A DNA stretch of 64,000 nucleotides. It comes from Chitinophagales bacterium (GTDB lineage Bacteria; Bacteroidota; Bacteroidia; Chitinophagales; UBA8649). Shown piece by piece: positions 1-9,215 of this stretch (positions are counted from its first letter, which is position 1; each line of letters begins with the position of its first letter). The notes beneath the pieces are model-generated. The model had not been told where the DNA came from. It searched no databases and was given only the letters and a program-made list of their open reading frames with translations. The translations under genes were made by a program, and so were the position numbers. The stretch lies in NCBI GenBank assembly GCA_020635995.1, contig JACJYS010000001.1, positions 558,001-622,000 on the forward strand. Reading direction: 5' to 3'.

Positions 1-16
1 CAAAGGTAATATCAAA

Positions 17-2164
17 TTACTTTATAAGCACTTGTTTTTTAATAGAATTTCCTTTAGTATCTGTTATTTTTAATAGGCAAATTCCTTTACTTAAATTTTT
101 TACAGAGATAGTATGGCTTGCTATTAGTTTATTTTTTGTTAGCTCTTTTCCATTTATGTCAAATATTGAAAAGGTATAATTTTCTTTTTCGTAAAGACCA
201 TTTATATAAATATTATTATTGGTAGGATTTGGGTATATACTAATTTCTTGCAAATAGGAATTATGTATAGCATTTTCTATATCTACATTAATGGCTTGCT
301 GTATGGTATCAAAACAGCCCGAAACAGAACTGGTAATTAAAGTAACAATGTAGCTACCCGGCTGGCTGTAGGTGTGCTGTGGATTTTCTATGCCAGAAGT
401 GCCTCCATCGCCAAAATCCCAATTATAAAAATAGGCATTAAAGGATTGGTTTGTAAAATTGCCTACCAAATTATTGGCTTGAAAATCAAAATTAGCATGG
501 CTACAAAATTCAAAAGGATAGCTTAAAGTTTGGGTATCGCTACAAAAACTATTTTGAGCTATAAGCGTAAAACTATAGTTGCCTTCGGCATTTATTAATA
601 AATTTAATACACTATCGGTATAAACACTGGCATCGTAGCTTATCCAATATGCTGAATTACTAAATTCAGAATTATTTACTAAAGTAAGTATGCTGTCATT
701 TTGTTCAAAATAAAAATCAGCATTGGGACATAAAGTAGATAGAAAAGTGGTGTCTTTTGTGTTGGAGCAATAATCGTTTTCTACTGTTAAGCTTATTTGG
801 TGGTAGTTGGTATCTAAAAATTGATATTGAACAGGAGTTCCATTATAGCTGTTGTTTTCTATAGTCCAAGTATAAGAATTAGCAACCGTAGATGAATAAA
901 AATTGAACAAACCATCATTGCTTGTAAAACTAATTAATGGGGTAGGAGGCTCTTGTACATCTATAAGCAAAGTAGCTTCTTTACTTATGTATCTTCTATT
1001 TAATTGCGTACCTTTAAGTATGTGGTTTCCTACGGTGTTCCATTCTATAGTTATTTCATTATAGTTCTCGTTTATAATAGTGCCACCTACTACTTCCCAG
1101 CAGTAAAAGCTTGATGTATCGGTAGGCAGGCTATAGGTGTGTGTAGTGTTTATACAAACGGTATTATCTCCTGTTATTACGTTAGTATCGCCATACATTA
1201 TTTCGTATAAAAATTCGCTTCCTACTTTTAAAATAGTATCTGTTACCCATTCTTGAAATTCCAGTAGTTCAGGTTCGTGCCCTAAGCCTTGAAGTGGATA
1301 TAATCTATTTTTAATGCCTACATTATCTAAACGTTGATGTATGAGTAAGCTGCCTTGTACATTAGGGAAGATAGGCAACTGAAATGGAGGACCTTCGTCA
1401 TAAGGAACAATTAAATCGTTAGTACCGTGGAAGGAAATAGTGGGAACATAATCTGTAGGCGTAGTAGCCGGACTGATATAACTTGTATCTAAAATGGCAC
1501 CCCAGTTGTTTATTATGCCATGCACATTAGCTCTTTGATTGTTAAAATTATTGTTTCCACCGCATTGCAAGCAACCCAAATCATCAGGTTCTAAAAAGAT
1601 GCCGTAGGTAGAGTTAATATTGGCTCTGTCGGATTCTTCCATAAAGCCATTAATTAATGCAGAAAAGCAACCAGCACTTGTACCCGTTAAAAATATAGCA
1701 GAGGTGTCTATGCCATAAACATCGGCACTATCTACTAAAAAACGAAGTGCTGCCGCCATATCTTGAGCTCCTCTGTAAACGGCTCTTTCGGCACTTTGCC
1801 CGTCAGCTACATTAAAACCTAAGCGATAATCTATAGTGGCAAACACAAATCCTCTTTTAGCATAAGATTCTGACATTTGAGGAATAACGGGTTCTGTACG
1901 CCAGCCTATTAAAAAACCACCGCCAAAAGCATGGATAATTAATGGGCGTTTTTGTAATGAATCTCCGGCAGGTTCTACTATATCTAAATATAAATCTTGG
2001 TTGTTAATTAATCCGTAAGGGTCGGCTTCGCCAAATTTTATACCCGTATGGCTTTGTGTATTGCTAAAAATCTCGCTTATATACCTTTGCGATTGACAAT
2101 TTTGTGCTTTTGAATAATTTAGTAAAGCAAAAAATAGAAATATTGAAAAGTAGATTTTTTTCAT
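17..2164 (-). CDS. Secreted alpha/beta-hydrolase (esterase-like) with PKD domain and T9SS sorting domain
   Basis: The 715-residue product starts with a Sec signal peptide (about residues 1-20, ending SKAQ). Residues ~40-320 form a carboxylesterase/BD-FAE-like alpha/beta hydrolase: an oxyanion-type HAFGGGF segment near 78-84, a nucleophile elbow GTSAG with Ser163, an acid in HGTNDLIVPYD and a late His in GLGHEPE. Ig-like regions follow, then a PKD domain near 560-630 (YNWDFGDGGTSG). The last ~70 residues are a type IX sorting domain (YPNPTNNNIYI; ends KKQVLIK). It should be exported through the T9SS and act at the cell surface or outside the cell. The ester substrate cannot be told. It is transcribed toward the window's left edge and looks complete. 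Confidence 0.85.
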   Translation of the reverse strand: MKKIYFSIFLFFALLNYSKAQNCQSQRYISEIFSNTQSHTGIKFGEADPYGLINNQDLYLDIVEPAGDSLQKRPLIIHAFGGGFLIGWRTEPVIPQMSESYAKRGFVFATIDYRLGFNVADGQSAERAVYRGAQDMAAALRFLVDSADVYGIDTSAIFLTGTSAGCFSALINGFMEESDRANINSTYGIFLEPDDLGCLQCGGNNNFNNQRANVHGIINNWGAILDTSYISPATTPTDYVPTISFHGTNDLIVPYDEGPPFQLPIFPNVQGSLLIHQRLDNVGIKNRLYPLQGLGHEPELLEFQEWVTDTILKVGSEFLYEIMYGDTNVITGDNTVCINTTHTYSLPTDTSSFYCWEVVGGTIINENYNEITIEWNTVGNHILKGTQLNRRYISKEATLLIDVQEPPTPLISFTSNDGLFNFYSSTVANSYTWTIENNSYNGTPVQYQFLDTNYHQISLTVENDYCSNTKDTTFLSTLCPNADFYFEQNDSILTLVNNSEFSNSAYWISYDASVYTDSVLNLLINAEGNYSFTLIAQNSFCSDTQTLSYPFEFCSHANFDFQANNLVGNFTNQSFNAYFYNWDFGDGGTSGIENPQHTYSQPGSYIVTLITSSVSGCFDTIQQAINVDIENAIHNSYLQEISIYPNPTNNNIYINGLYEKENYTFSIFDINGKELTKNKLIASHTISVKNLSKGICLLKITDTKGNSIKKQVLIK

Positions 2165-2251
2165 TATTTAATTGATAGGAGTAAAGATAGCAAAAAACTA
2201 AATTTATCAAAAAAATGTTTTAACATTAGTTCCGAACTATTACTATAGAGA

Positions 2252-2321
2252 TTGCTTCGTTCGTGCCTCACTCGCAAAGACGTACTCGTATAGGTTCGTC
2301 TTTGCGAACGGAGTGAGGCAA
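2252..2321. repeat. Imperfect inverted repeat, TTGCTTCG family, full copy
   Basis: The left arm begins TTGCTTCGTTCGTGCCTCAC and the right arm ends GAACGGAGTGAGGCAA, separated by a short loop. A second full copy lies at 58633-58702, with half copies at 25424-25449 and 51043-51073. The flanking text ACTATAGAG is also shared with the 25.4-kb copy. It is an intergenic palindromic element and no product is expected. Confidence 0.75.
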
Positions 2322-2330
2322 GCTCCACCT

Positions 2331-2454
2331 TTAATGTGCTATCAGAAGCTACCTTCTGACAATTTGTTTACAAAAACATAAAAAATATTCCTTACATTTG
2401 GATTGTGCATTTAATAAAAGAGAGTGGAAATAGGCAGGGATGCCGACCACAGGA
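2331..2454 (+). repeat. Hairpin-bounded cassette repeat, copy R1
   Basis: Full copy of the window's main repeat. Order: hairpin with arms TCAGAAG/CTTCTGA (loop CTAC), an AT-rich spacer, box TACATTTG at 2393-2400, a 4-nt gap, GTG at 2405, then the right-end segment, which in other copies forms hairpin CGGCA-GGGA-TGCCG and here reads AGGCA-GGGA-TGCCG. This copy is isolated from the 24-27 kb cluster and lies directly upstream of two tiny reading frames. Confidence 0.8.
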
Positions 2455-2524
2455 AAATTTGAGAATGAATTATATATCATTAGAAATTAGGTCACCAAGA
2501 GAAATTTTAGAATATGAAGACTAA
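2405..2524 (+). CDS. Repeat-initiated 39-residue reading frame (uncertain)
   Basis: The frame starts at the GTG carried by repeat R1, four bases after its TACATTTG box. It encodes the repeat peptide LIKESGNRQGCRP, continues open through MNYISLEIRSPREILEYED outside the repeat, and stops at 2524, overlapping the ATG of the next small gene (2514). The overlap and the open frame suggest it may be translated or be the tail of a lost gene. I recognise no family. An internal ATG at 2465 would give a 19-residue peptide. Confidence 0.3.
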   Translation: MHLIKESGNRQGCRPQENLRMNYISLEIRSPREILEYED

Positions 2525-2675
2525 AGAAAAAAATAAAGAAAAAGAGAAAGATTTTGACACCGTTAAAACTTTCCGAAAAATCAAGGACAAAATATCCGAA
2601 GATTTGTTTGGAAAAACTGCTGAACAAATCAAGGAATATTTGAGAAAAAATAGTTTAAAATTAAACGCTGAATAA
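2514..2675 (+). CDS. Small charged protein, 53 aa, antitoxin-like (hypothetical)
   Basis: ATG at 2514 opens a 53-residue frame ending TAA 2675. The product is Lys/Glu-rich at the start, followed by FDTVKTFRKIKDKISEDLFG and an amphipathic helix ending EQIKEYLRKNSLKL. This layout resembles small Bacteroidota antitoxin-like proteins of the form FDTVKxFRxIKxKIS...EQIKEYL. That resemblance is from memory and not verified. No toxin gene lies next to it; the neighbours are repeat R1 and an M1 peptidase. It overlaps the preceding repeat-borne frame by 11 bases, which suggests translational coupling. Confidence 0.5.
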   Translation: MKTKEKNKEKEKDFDTVKTFRKIKDKISEDLFGKTAEQIKEYLRKNSLKLNAE

Positions 2676-2718
2676 AAGCAAACCTTTTTCATACAGCTAA
2701 ATTGAGTATTTTCGTGCT

Positions 2719-5700
2719 ATGAAAAAAATCGTATTAAACACTTGCTTGTTTTTATTAGCTTACTTTGTAAGTTTAGCACAATACAATCCCATAGCTCCAC
2801 CCAATACTTTTCAAAGCACAGAAAATCCATATTATTGGCGGAATAAAAAGCCTTATACAGATTATTGGCAGCAAGACGTTTACTACAAAATACACGCTAC
2901 CATAAATGAAGAAACTGATATAATTATAGGCAATGAGCAGTTGGTTTACTGGAATAATTCGCCTGATACTCTTTTTGAAGTTTATTTTCATTTGTATCAA
3001 AATGCTTTTCAGCCGGGCAGTTATTACGATAATTTATACCACAATAATGGACAAATAGCCAAATATGGAAAATACGAATCGGCAGGCTTAGGAACTACCA
3101 TTGACGATATTAAAATAGATGGAGCTACAGTAAAAACTACTTTAGATAATACCATTTTAATAGTTCATTTAAACGAGCCTATTTTACCTCAAAGTAGCGT
3201 AAAATTTGACATTAATTTTAAAACCTACTACGATAATGGTAGCGTAAGAAGGAGAATGAAATTTTTTGAAACCTTTGGGCAAAAACAGTATAATGGTTGC
3301 CATTGGTATCCACGTATTGCCGTTTATGACAAAAAATTTGGTTGGACTACCGACCAGCATTTGGGAAGAGAATTTTATGGTGATTTTGGTACTTATGATG
3401 TTACTTTAAATTTTGCCAGCAATTACATAGTAGCCGCCACAGGAAAACTACAAAATGAAAATGAAGTTTTACCAAAAGAACTACGAGAAAAAATAGACAT
3501 TAAAAACTTTAAAAATAAACCGTGGAATGCTACACCATCGGTTATAATACCATACAAAAAAGGAGAAAGAAAAGAATGGCATTTTTATGCTGAAAATATT
3601 CATGATTTTGCTTTTACGGCAAGCCCACACTATAGAATAGGAGAAGCACATTATATACTTGAAGGTACAAATGATACTATTACCGCTTACTCTTTTGCTC
3701 AAGAATCTCACGCTTCTGGTTGGCAAAATGCGGCAGAATATACAGCCAAAGTGCTGCAAGTTTACTCAGAAGATATAGGAATGTATGGCTATCATAAAAT
3801 GATAGTGGCAGATGCCCGTGACGGCATGGAATATCCTATGCTTACTTTAGATGGCGGTAGCGACCCCGGCTACAGAGGATTATTGGCTCATGAAGTGGGG
3901 CACAATTGGTTTTACGGCATGGTAAATAATAATGAAACCTACCGAGCATTTATGGACGAAGGTTTTACCCAATTTTTAACAGCGTGGGCAGAAGAAAGAA
4001 TAGACGGAAAATATATAGTAGAAAATAAATCTACCAAAAAATATATAGCTAAATATAAAAAACCAAGAACGGTAAGAGATGATGAAGTTTACTATGGCTA
4101 TATAAGAGATGCCGCTATGGAAAACGATGCTCCTTTAAATACCCACAGCGATGGTTTTAATGGAGCCATTAGGCACGGTGGAGGCTATGGGCATGTGTAT
4201 TACAAAACTGCTGCCATGCTCTATAATTTGCAATACACTTTAGGCGATGATTTGTTTAAAGAAGCCCTGCAATATTACTTTAAAAAGTGGAGTTTTTGTC
4301 ATCCTTATCCAGAAGATTTTAGACAAAGCATAATAGAATACACGCACACCGATTTAAACTGGTTTTTTGACCAATGGTTAGAAACCACAAAAGTTATTGA
4401 CTATAAAGTTGGAAAAGTAAAAGCCGTAAAAAATGAAGAAAATACTTACGAAATAAACTTTAAACGCAAAGGCAGAATGCAAATGCCTATAGATTTTAGA
4501 GTGGTAGATAATAACAATAGAACTTTTGATTATTACATTCCAAACACCTATTTTCAAAAAGAAACCCATGCCGATACTTTGCCAAAATGGACGGGGTGGG
4601 ATAAAGTTTACCCAAAATATACAGCAAAAGTTACCCTGCCCCAAGCATATAAAGACAAAAAAGTAAAAATAAAAAATGTAATTATAGACCCAAGCTACCG
4701 ACTGGCAGATGCCAATATTTTAAACAATAGCAAAAAAGGAAAGGTAGAATGGCGTTTTGACAGTCATGTGTGGAATTTTCCGGAGTGGAAAAAGTATATT
4801 ATTTATTACCGTCCGGATATTTGGTGGAATGGTTTTGACGGCTTAAAATTAGGCTGGCATTTAAACGGAAATTATATGAACCGCAAACATATATTTTCAT
4901 TTACAGCATGGTACAATACGCGATTGCTACAGGGCAATGTGCCGAGTTTAGCAGGACATAAATTTTATACCAATGATAGAATTAGCTTCAATTTTGAATA
5001 CAAAACAGCATTAGACAGGAAATTAAAAAATACAGATTTATCTATACAAGCTCGTTATTTAGACGGCTTAGTTTTAGGCAAAATACAGATAGATAAGCAG
5101 TTTAATAATGGCATAAAATCGTACATAAATTATAAGCGAATGATACGCCCGGAAAGCAATGATGTAGATTATTTATTGTATGCCAACGAATGGTCAAACG
5201 GGCAGTGCAATGGAAGTGTAGAAGGAGGCTTAAGCTACGATTTCAGAACAAAACATGACGATTATAGTGGCACAGTGGCTCTTACAGCTCGCACTTCGGC
5301 ATCGCCAGTTATGAACTACCAGTATGCCACTTTTGAATTTAAAGACAAATACTCATTTTGGCGTATGGATTTAAAATCAAGATTATTTGTACGTATGGGT
5401 ACTAAAAATCCACCACCGGAATCTGCATTGTATTTTGCAGGAGCTAACGGAGAAGAAATGGTAGAAAACAAATACGTGCGTGCCGCAGGTTTTTATCCTA
5501 AGCAGTGGGTAGGAAGCTATGGTGCTGTGGTAAATCATTTCCATTATGGTGGAGGCTTAAACATGAGGGGTTATAGTGGCTACTTAGTGTATGAAACAGA
5601 TAATACAGGAACAGTAAATAATGCATACAGAGGAAATAGTGGTGCGGCTATGAATATTGAATTAGATTTTGATAGAATAATAAAATGGAAAAAACTTCCT

Positions 5701-5970
5701 AAGCTTAAAAAATACTTTGATATAGATACCTATTTATTTGCCGATGCGGGCACAATAAGATATACTACAACAGGCAACAACCAAAAGTGGAGCAATTTTA
5801 GAGCCGATGCGGGAGCAGGTATTAGTTTTACTATAAAAAGGTGGCTTAATTTATATGATGTTAAGCCTTTTACTATAAGATTTGATGTGCCATTTTATAT
5901 AAGCCACGCTCCTCCTGGCGAAAATAATGTAAAATTTAGATGGCAAATAGGTATTAACAGAGCATTTTAA
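2719..5970 (+). CDS. Secreted M1 family zinc metallopeptidase
   Basis: The 1083-residue protein has a Sec signal peptide (MKKIVLNTCLFLLAYFVSLAQ). Its zinc site has the M1 spacing: HEVGH at 391-395, with the third ligand Glu414 in MDEGFT, exactly 18 residues after the second His. The N-terminal ~350 residues match the beta-rich saddle domain of M1 aminopeptidases. The C-terminal ~350 residues are beta-rich and Tyr/Trp-heavy and end in an aromatic residue (INRAF), which resembles an outer-membrane barrel extension. The protein is therefore probably an envelope-anchored aminopeptidase that trims peptides. A small membrane-protein gene follows with no gap. Confidence 0.85.
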   Translation: MKKIVLNTCLFLLAYFVSLAQYNPIAPPNTFQSTENPYYWRNKKPYTDYWQQDVYYKIHATINEETDIIIGNEQLVYWNNSPDTLFEVYFHLYQNAFQPGSYYDNLYHNNGQIAKYGKYESAGLGTTIDDIKIDGATVKTTLDNTILIVHLNEPILPQSSVKFDINFKTYYDNGSVRRRMKFFETFGQKQYNGCHWYPRIAVYDKKFGWTTDQHLGREFYGDFGTYDVTLNFASNYIVAATGKLQNENEVLPKELREKIDIKNFKNKPWNATPSVIIPYKKGERKEWHFYAENIHDFAFTASPHYRIGEAHYILEGTNDTITAYSFAQESHASGWQNAAEYTAKVLQVYSEDIGMYGYHKMIVADARDGMEYPMLTLDGGSDPGYRGLLAHEVGHNWFYGMVNNNETYRAFMDEGFTQFLTAWAEERIDGKYIVENKSTKKYIAKYKKPRTVRDDEVYYGYIRDAAMENDAPLNTHSDGFNGAIRHGGGYGHVYYKTAAMLYNLQYTLGDDLFKEALQYYFKKWSFCHPYPEDFRQSIIEYTHTDLNWFFDQWLETTKVIDYKVGKVKAVKNEENTYEINFKRKGRMQMPIDFRVVDNNNRTFDYYIPNTYFQKETHADTLPKWTGWDKVYPKYTAKVTLPQAYKDKKVKIKNVIIDPSYRLADANILNNSKKGKVEWRFDSHVWNFPEWKKYIIYYRPDIWWNGFDGLKLGWHLNGNYMNRKHIFSFTAWYNTRLLQGNVPSLAGHKFYTNDRISFNFEYKTALDRKLKNTDLSIQARYLDGLVLGKIQIDKQFNNGIKSYINYKRMIRPESNDVDYLLYANEWSNGQCNGSVEGGLSYDFRTKHDDYSGTVALTARTSASPVMNYQYATFEFKDKYSFWRMDLKSRLFVRMGTKNPPPESALYFAGANGEEMVENKYVRAAGFYPKQWVGSYGAVVNHFHYGGGLNMRGYSGYLVYETDNTGTVNNAYRGNSGAAMNIELDFDRIIKWKKLPKLKKYFDIDTYLFADAGTIRYTTTGNNQKWSNFRADAGAGISFTIKRWLNLYDVKPFTIRFDVPFYISHAPPGENNVKFRWQIGINRAF

Positions 5971-6483
5971 GTGAAACAATTTATTTCCAAATCTTTAGAT
6001 TATTTTATCCCTATTTCAATATTTGTTGCTTTATTTTTCTTCATATATATATTGCTGAAGACTTGTATTACATTCTCTGAATTTTTTAAATTATTGTTGT
6101 TTGTAGCTTCATTTATCTCCATAGTTTATTATCTATTAGCAAAAAAATATCATTGGTTTCATGTTAGCCATATAAATTTATTATTGTATGCTTATCTTGT
6201 TCCTGTATCATTAGTTTTTATAATAACGTTAAATTTTTATACAGCCAAAACCGTTTACTATGAAAATATTTATGTTGGAGGTCAATACGGTTATCGTAGT
6301 TTAGAATCTCTTATAAGCCCTAAAAAAAGAATAGTTGAAGTATGCGACAGATTGTATTTAACTTCAATTAATACAGAAGATAAAGAATATGTAGAAATTG
6401 AAATAGGAAAAGGGTTTCTTGGTTATTATGTACTTAAAAAGCAATCCTTTTATACCAGTAAAGAATATTATTTAAGAGAATAG
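5971..6483 (+). CDS. Hypothetical membrane protein (170 aa)
   Basis: The gene starts at GTG 5971, immediately after the TAA of the upstream peptidase, so the two are probably co-transcribed and translationally coupled. Three hydrophobic segments are visible (about residues 14-32, 38-56 and 70-90). A soluble C-terminal part of about 80 residues follows, probably beta-rich (KTVYYENIYVGGQYGYRSLES). No family is recognised. dtd follows after two bases. Confidence 0.6.
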   Translation: MKQFISKSLDYFIPISIFVALFFFIYILLKTCITFSEFFKLLLFVASFISIVYYLLAKKYHWFHVSHINLLLYAYLVPVSLVFIITLNFYTAKTVYYENIYVGGQYGYRSLESLISPKKRIVEVCDRLYLTSINTEDKEYVEIEIGKGFLGYYVLKKQSFYTSKEYYLRE

Positions 6484-6485
6484 GA

Positions 6486-6944
6486 ATGAGAGTAGTTATA
6501 CAAAAAGTAAGTAAAGCATCTGTAGCGGTAAATAAACAAATAGTAGGCAAAATAGAAAAAGGCTTATTAGTTTTAGTTGGTTTTGAAGATGCTAATAATC
6601 AAGAAGATATAGTGTGGATGTGCAACAAAATTGTCAATATGCGTATTTTTAATGATGATGAAGGCAAAATGAATTTAAGCATTAAAGATGTAAATGGAGA
6701 TATTCTATTGGTAAGCCAATTTACTTTGCACGCATTAACAAAAAAAGGAAATAGACCGAGTTTTATAAAAGCAGCAAAACCTGATATAGCCATTCCACTT
6801 TATCAAAAAACAATTTTAGAATTAGAAAATCTCCTTCAGAAACCCATAGCTACAGGTATTTTTGGAGCTATGATGGACGTGCAACTCAATAATGACGGCC
6901 CTGTAACTATAATAATGGATAGCAAACTAAAAGAAGTTTTGTAG
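6486..6944 (+). CDS. dtd: D-aminoacyl-tRNA deacylase
   Basis: A 152-residue DTD, the usual full length. It hydrolyses D-amino acids, and glycine from mischarged tRNA-Ala, off tRNA in the cytoplasm. Diagnostic features are the N-terminus MRVVIQKVSKASV, the SQFTL motif near residue 77, and the C-terminal pocket motif NNDGPVT near residue 137, which carries the cross-subunit Gly-Pro. It is the last gene of the M1 peptidase/membrane protein/dtd run and ends at a strong bidirectional terminator shared with convergent pckA. Confidence 0.95.
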   Translation: MRVVIQKVSKASVAVNKQIVGKIEKGLLVLVGFEDANNQEDIVWMCNKIVNMRIFNDDEGKMNLSIKDVNGDILLVSQFTLHALTKKGNRPSFIKAAKPDIAIPLYQKTILELENLLQKPIATGIFGAMMDVQLNNDGPVTIIMDSKLKEVL

Positions 6945-6955
6945 CAACAAAAAAA

Positions 6956-6974
6956 GGAAGCCAATTTGGCTTCC
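6956..6974. terminator. Bidirectional intrinsic terminator between dtd and pckA
   Basis: Stem GGAAGCC / GGCTTCC with loop AATTT. An A-run lies on one side and a T-run on the other, so it can terminate both convergent genes. Confidence 0.85.
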
Positions 6975-7001
6975 TTTTTTTTGCTTTGTTCTTTATATTT
7001 T

Positions 7002-8603
7002 TTATGCAACAGGTGCTGCATCCACAATTTCTTTAGCGGTTTCTGCTTCAAACTGTTTAAAGTTTTCTTGAAAAGCATTTGCCAATTTTTTAGCCGTAGC
7101 ATTGTATGCTTCTTTATCTGCCCAAGTATCACTTGGGTTAAGTATATTGTTTGGCACGCCTTCAATATTATTAGGTACTAAAACACCAAAAATTGGGTGT
7201 TTTTTAAACTCGGCATTAGCTAAACTGCCATCTAAGGCGGCATTAATTAAAGCTCTGGTTACTTTTAAGCTCATACGCTTGCCCACACCATAGCTTCCAC
7301 CGCTTAAGCCGGTATTTACCAGCCATGCATGAGCACCGGAAGTAGTTAATTTTTCTCCTAGCATTTCAGCGTATTTAGATGCGTGCAAAGGAATAAATGC
7401 AGCACCAAAACAAGCCGAGAAAGTTGTTTTTGGCTCAGTAATACCTACCTCAGTACCTGCTACTTTAGAGGTAAAACCACTCATAAAATGGTACATAGCT
7501 TGCTCATTAGTCAGTTTACTTATTGGAGGCAGTACACCAAAAGCATCGTAGGTTAAAAAGAAAACATTTTGAGGAATACCACCCACAGAAGGTTCTGCTC
7601 TATTGTTTATATGGTAAATAGGATAAGAAACTCTTGTGTTTAAAGTTATGCTTGAATCGGTATAATCTGGTTCGTTGCCGTTATTTTTAAAGCCTACATT
7701 TTCAAGTATAGCACCTTCTCTTATGGCATTATAAATATCCGGCTCAGTATCTTTGTTTAGGTCAATAACTTTTGCATAGCAACCACCTTCAAAATTAAAA
7801 ACGCCCGTGTCAGACCAGCCGTGCTCATCATCGCCTACTAAAGCTCTGTTTGGGTCGGCACTTAATGTGGTTTTTCCTGTTCCGCTCAATCCGAAAAACA
7901 AAGCGGTGTCGCCATCTTTTCCAATATTGCAAGAGCAGTGCATACTCAGTACATTTTTAGTATGAGGCAATAAGAAATTTAATACTGAAAAAATACCTTT
8001 TTTAATTTCTCCGGTATATCCTGTGCCACCTATTAATACTACTTTTCTTGTAAAATTAAGGATAGCAAAGTTGTGCTGTCTGGTGCCGTCTTCCGTTGCA
8101 TTAGCCATAAACCCCGGAGCATTAATTATAGTCCACTCAGGTGTAAAATTGGCTAATTCGCTTTCTGTGGGTCTTAAAAACATATTGTAAGCAAACATAT
8201 TGCTCCAAGGTGTTTCTGTTACTACTCGTATATTAAGTTTGTAGTTTTTATCGGCACAAGCGTAGGCATCTCTTACAAATATGTCTTTATCATTTAAGTA
8301 GGCTACAACTCTGTTGTATAGTTTATCAAATTTAGCCGAGTCAAAAGGCAAATTTATTTTATTCCAGTCAACAGAATTTTCTGTTAAACTGTCTTTTACT
8401 ATAAATCTATCTTGAGGCGATCGTCCTGTAAATTCTCCCGTATTTACTGCTATTGCTCCATTATCGGCAAATTTTCCTTGCCCCAGTTCATCGGTTAAGG
8501 CAGCTAATTTTTCGGGAGATAAATTCCAAAATTCGGTTTTTGAAGTGTTTAAACCTATGGTTTCTAATGTTGTGTTGTTTGGTTTGTTTCCTTGCACAGT
8601 CAT
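7002..8603 (-). CDS. pckA: Phosphoenolpyruvate carboxykinase (ATP)
   Basis: A full-length 533-residue PEPCK converting oxaloacetate and ATP to PEP, CO2 and ADP (or the anaplerotic reverse reaction) in the cytosol. The kinase-type P-loop GLSGTGKTTLSADP lies near residue 240 and is followed by the metal-binding GDDEHGW. The substrate-site stretch GEFTGRSPQDRF is near residue 58, and RVSYPIYHI is the conserved mid-protein segment. It stands alone, divergent from the pterin dehydratase gene and convergent with dtd. Confidence 0.96.
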   Translation of the reverse strand: MTVQGNKPNNTTLETIGLNTSKTEFWNLSPEKLAALTDELGQGKFADNGAIAVNTGEFTGRSPQDRFIVKDSLTENSVDWNKINLPFDSAKFDKLYNRVVAYLNDKDIFVRDAYACADKNYKLNIRVVTETPWSNMFAYNMFLRPTESELANFTPEWTIINAPGFMANATEDGTRQHNFAILNFTRKVVLIGGTGYTGEIKKGIFSVLNFLLPHTKNVLSMHCSCNIGKDGDTALFFGLSGTGKTTLSADPNRALVGDDEHGWSDTGVFNFEGGCYAKVIDLNKDTEPDIYNAIREGAILENVGFKNNGNEPDYTDSSITLNTRVSYPIYHINNRAEPSVGGIPQNVFFLTYDAFGVLPPISKLTNEQAMYHFMSGFTSKVAGTEVGITEPKTTFSACFGAAFIPLHASKYAEMLGEKLTTSGAHAWLVNTGLSGGSYGVGKRMSLKVTRALINAALDGSLANAEFKKHPIFGVLVPNNIEGVPNNILNPSDTWADKEAYNATAKKLANAFQENFKQFEAETAKEIVDAAPVA

Positions 8604-8700
8604 AATAGTATGTTTGCTTTAGGCACGCAAAGTTAATAATATTTTATTGCATTAACTTATTGTGCTAATTTAGTTCTGCACTTTTGAGCATAATTAATGT

Positions 8701-8708
8701 TAACTTTG
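8701..8708 (+). promoter_or_regulatory. Candidate -7 box for the pterin dehydratase gene
   Basis: TAACTTTG fits the Bacteroidota -7 consensus TAnnTTTG and lies 37 bases upstream of the ATG at 8746, in the divergent pckA interval. A TTTG at 8683 is spaced rather short (14 bases) for a -33 box. Confidence 0.35.
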
Positions 8709-8745
8709 TTTTCATAATTTTTTAGACTTTATTTAATTTATTATT

Positions 8746-8982
8746 ATGTGGAAACAAGTAGAAAATGAGCTGGTAAAGAATTTTGAGTTTAATGATTTTT
8801 CAGAAGCTTTTGCTTTTATGACTCGTGTGGCTCTGCTGGCAGAAATACATAACCACCATCCATGGTGGAGTAATGTTTATAACAAAGTAACCATAAAATT
8901 AACTACCCACGATGCAAGAAATACCATAACCGAAAAGGATAGAAATTTAGCTAAAGCTATTGATAAGTTGTTAATTGAGTAG
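8746..8982 (+). CDS. 4a-hydroxytetrahydrobiopterin dehydratase (PCD/DCoH family)
   Basis: A 78-residue single-domain protein. It carries the family's active-site signature H35-N-H37-H38-P39-W inside EIHNHHPWW, then the beta strand VTIKLTTHD and the C-terminal helix DRNLAKAIDKLL. The enzyme dehydrates pterin-4a-carbinolamine formed by aromatic amino acid hydroxylases. The protein lacks the first ~20 residues of longer PCD proteins, which is common among short Bacteroidota members. No aromatic hydroxylase lies in the window. Confidence 0.88.
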   Translation: MWKQVENELVKNFEFNDFSEAFAFMTRVALLAEIHNHHPWWSNVYNKVTIKLTTHDARNTITEKDRNLAKAIDKLLIE

Positions 8983-9050
8983 ATTTTCAGTAGTCAGATG
9001 TCAGTAATCAGAAAAAAACAGTAAATCTCAAACCCTTTTTTGACTTCGGG

Positions 9051-9091
9051 ATTCCTGCCTCTGCCTTATCGGCAAACAAGTCCGCAGGAAT
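9051..9091. repeat. Short inverted repeat ATTCCTGC/GCAGGAAT
   Basis: Perfect 8-bp arms separated by 25 bases in a non-coding gap. It resembles widespread genomic repeats that end in GCAGGAATGACG. No coding sequence was found in 8983-9201. Confidence 0.5.
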
Positions 9092-9170
9092 GACGCTTGG
9101 TAAGATATATTAGGTATCTATAACCGATAGCTTTTTAACAAAGATTTAGAGGTAAAAAATATTATCCTTC

Positions 9171-9215
9171 CTCTTACATCTTATGTCTTAAGTCTTGTAT
9201 CTTATATCTGATACT
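9171..9215. repeat. Degenerate tandem repeat (TCTTA/GTCTT units)
   Basis: Run of about seven loosely repeated 6-8-mers such as TCTTATG, TCTTAAG and TCTTGTA. The stop codon and last codons of the adjacent lipoprotein gene lie in this array, so its C-terminus may vary between strains. Confidence 0.5.
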
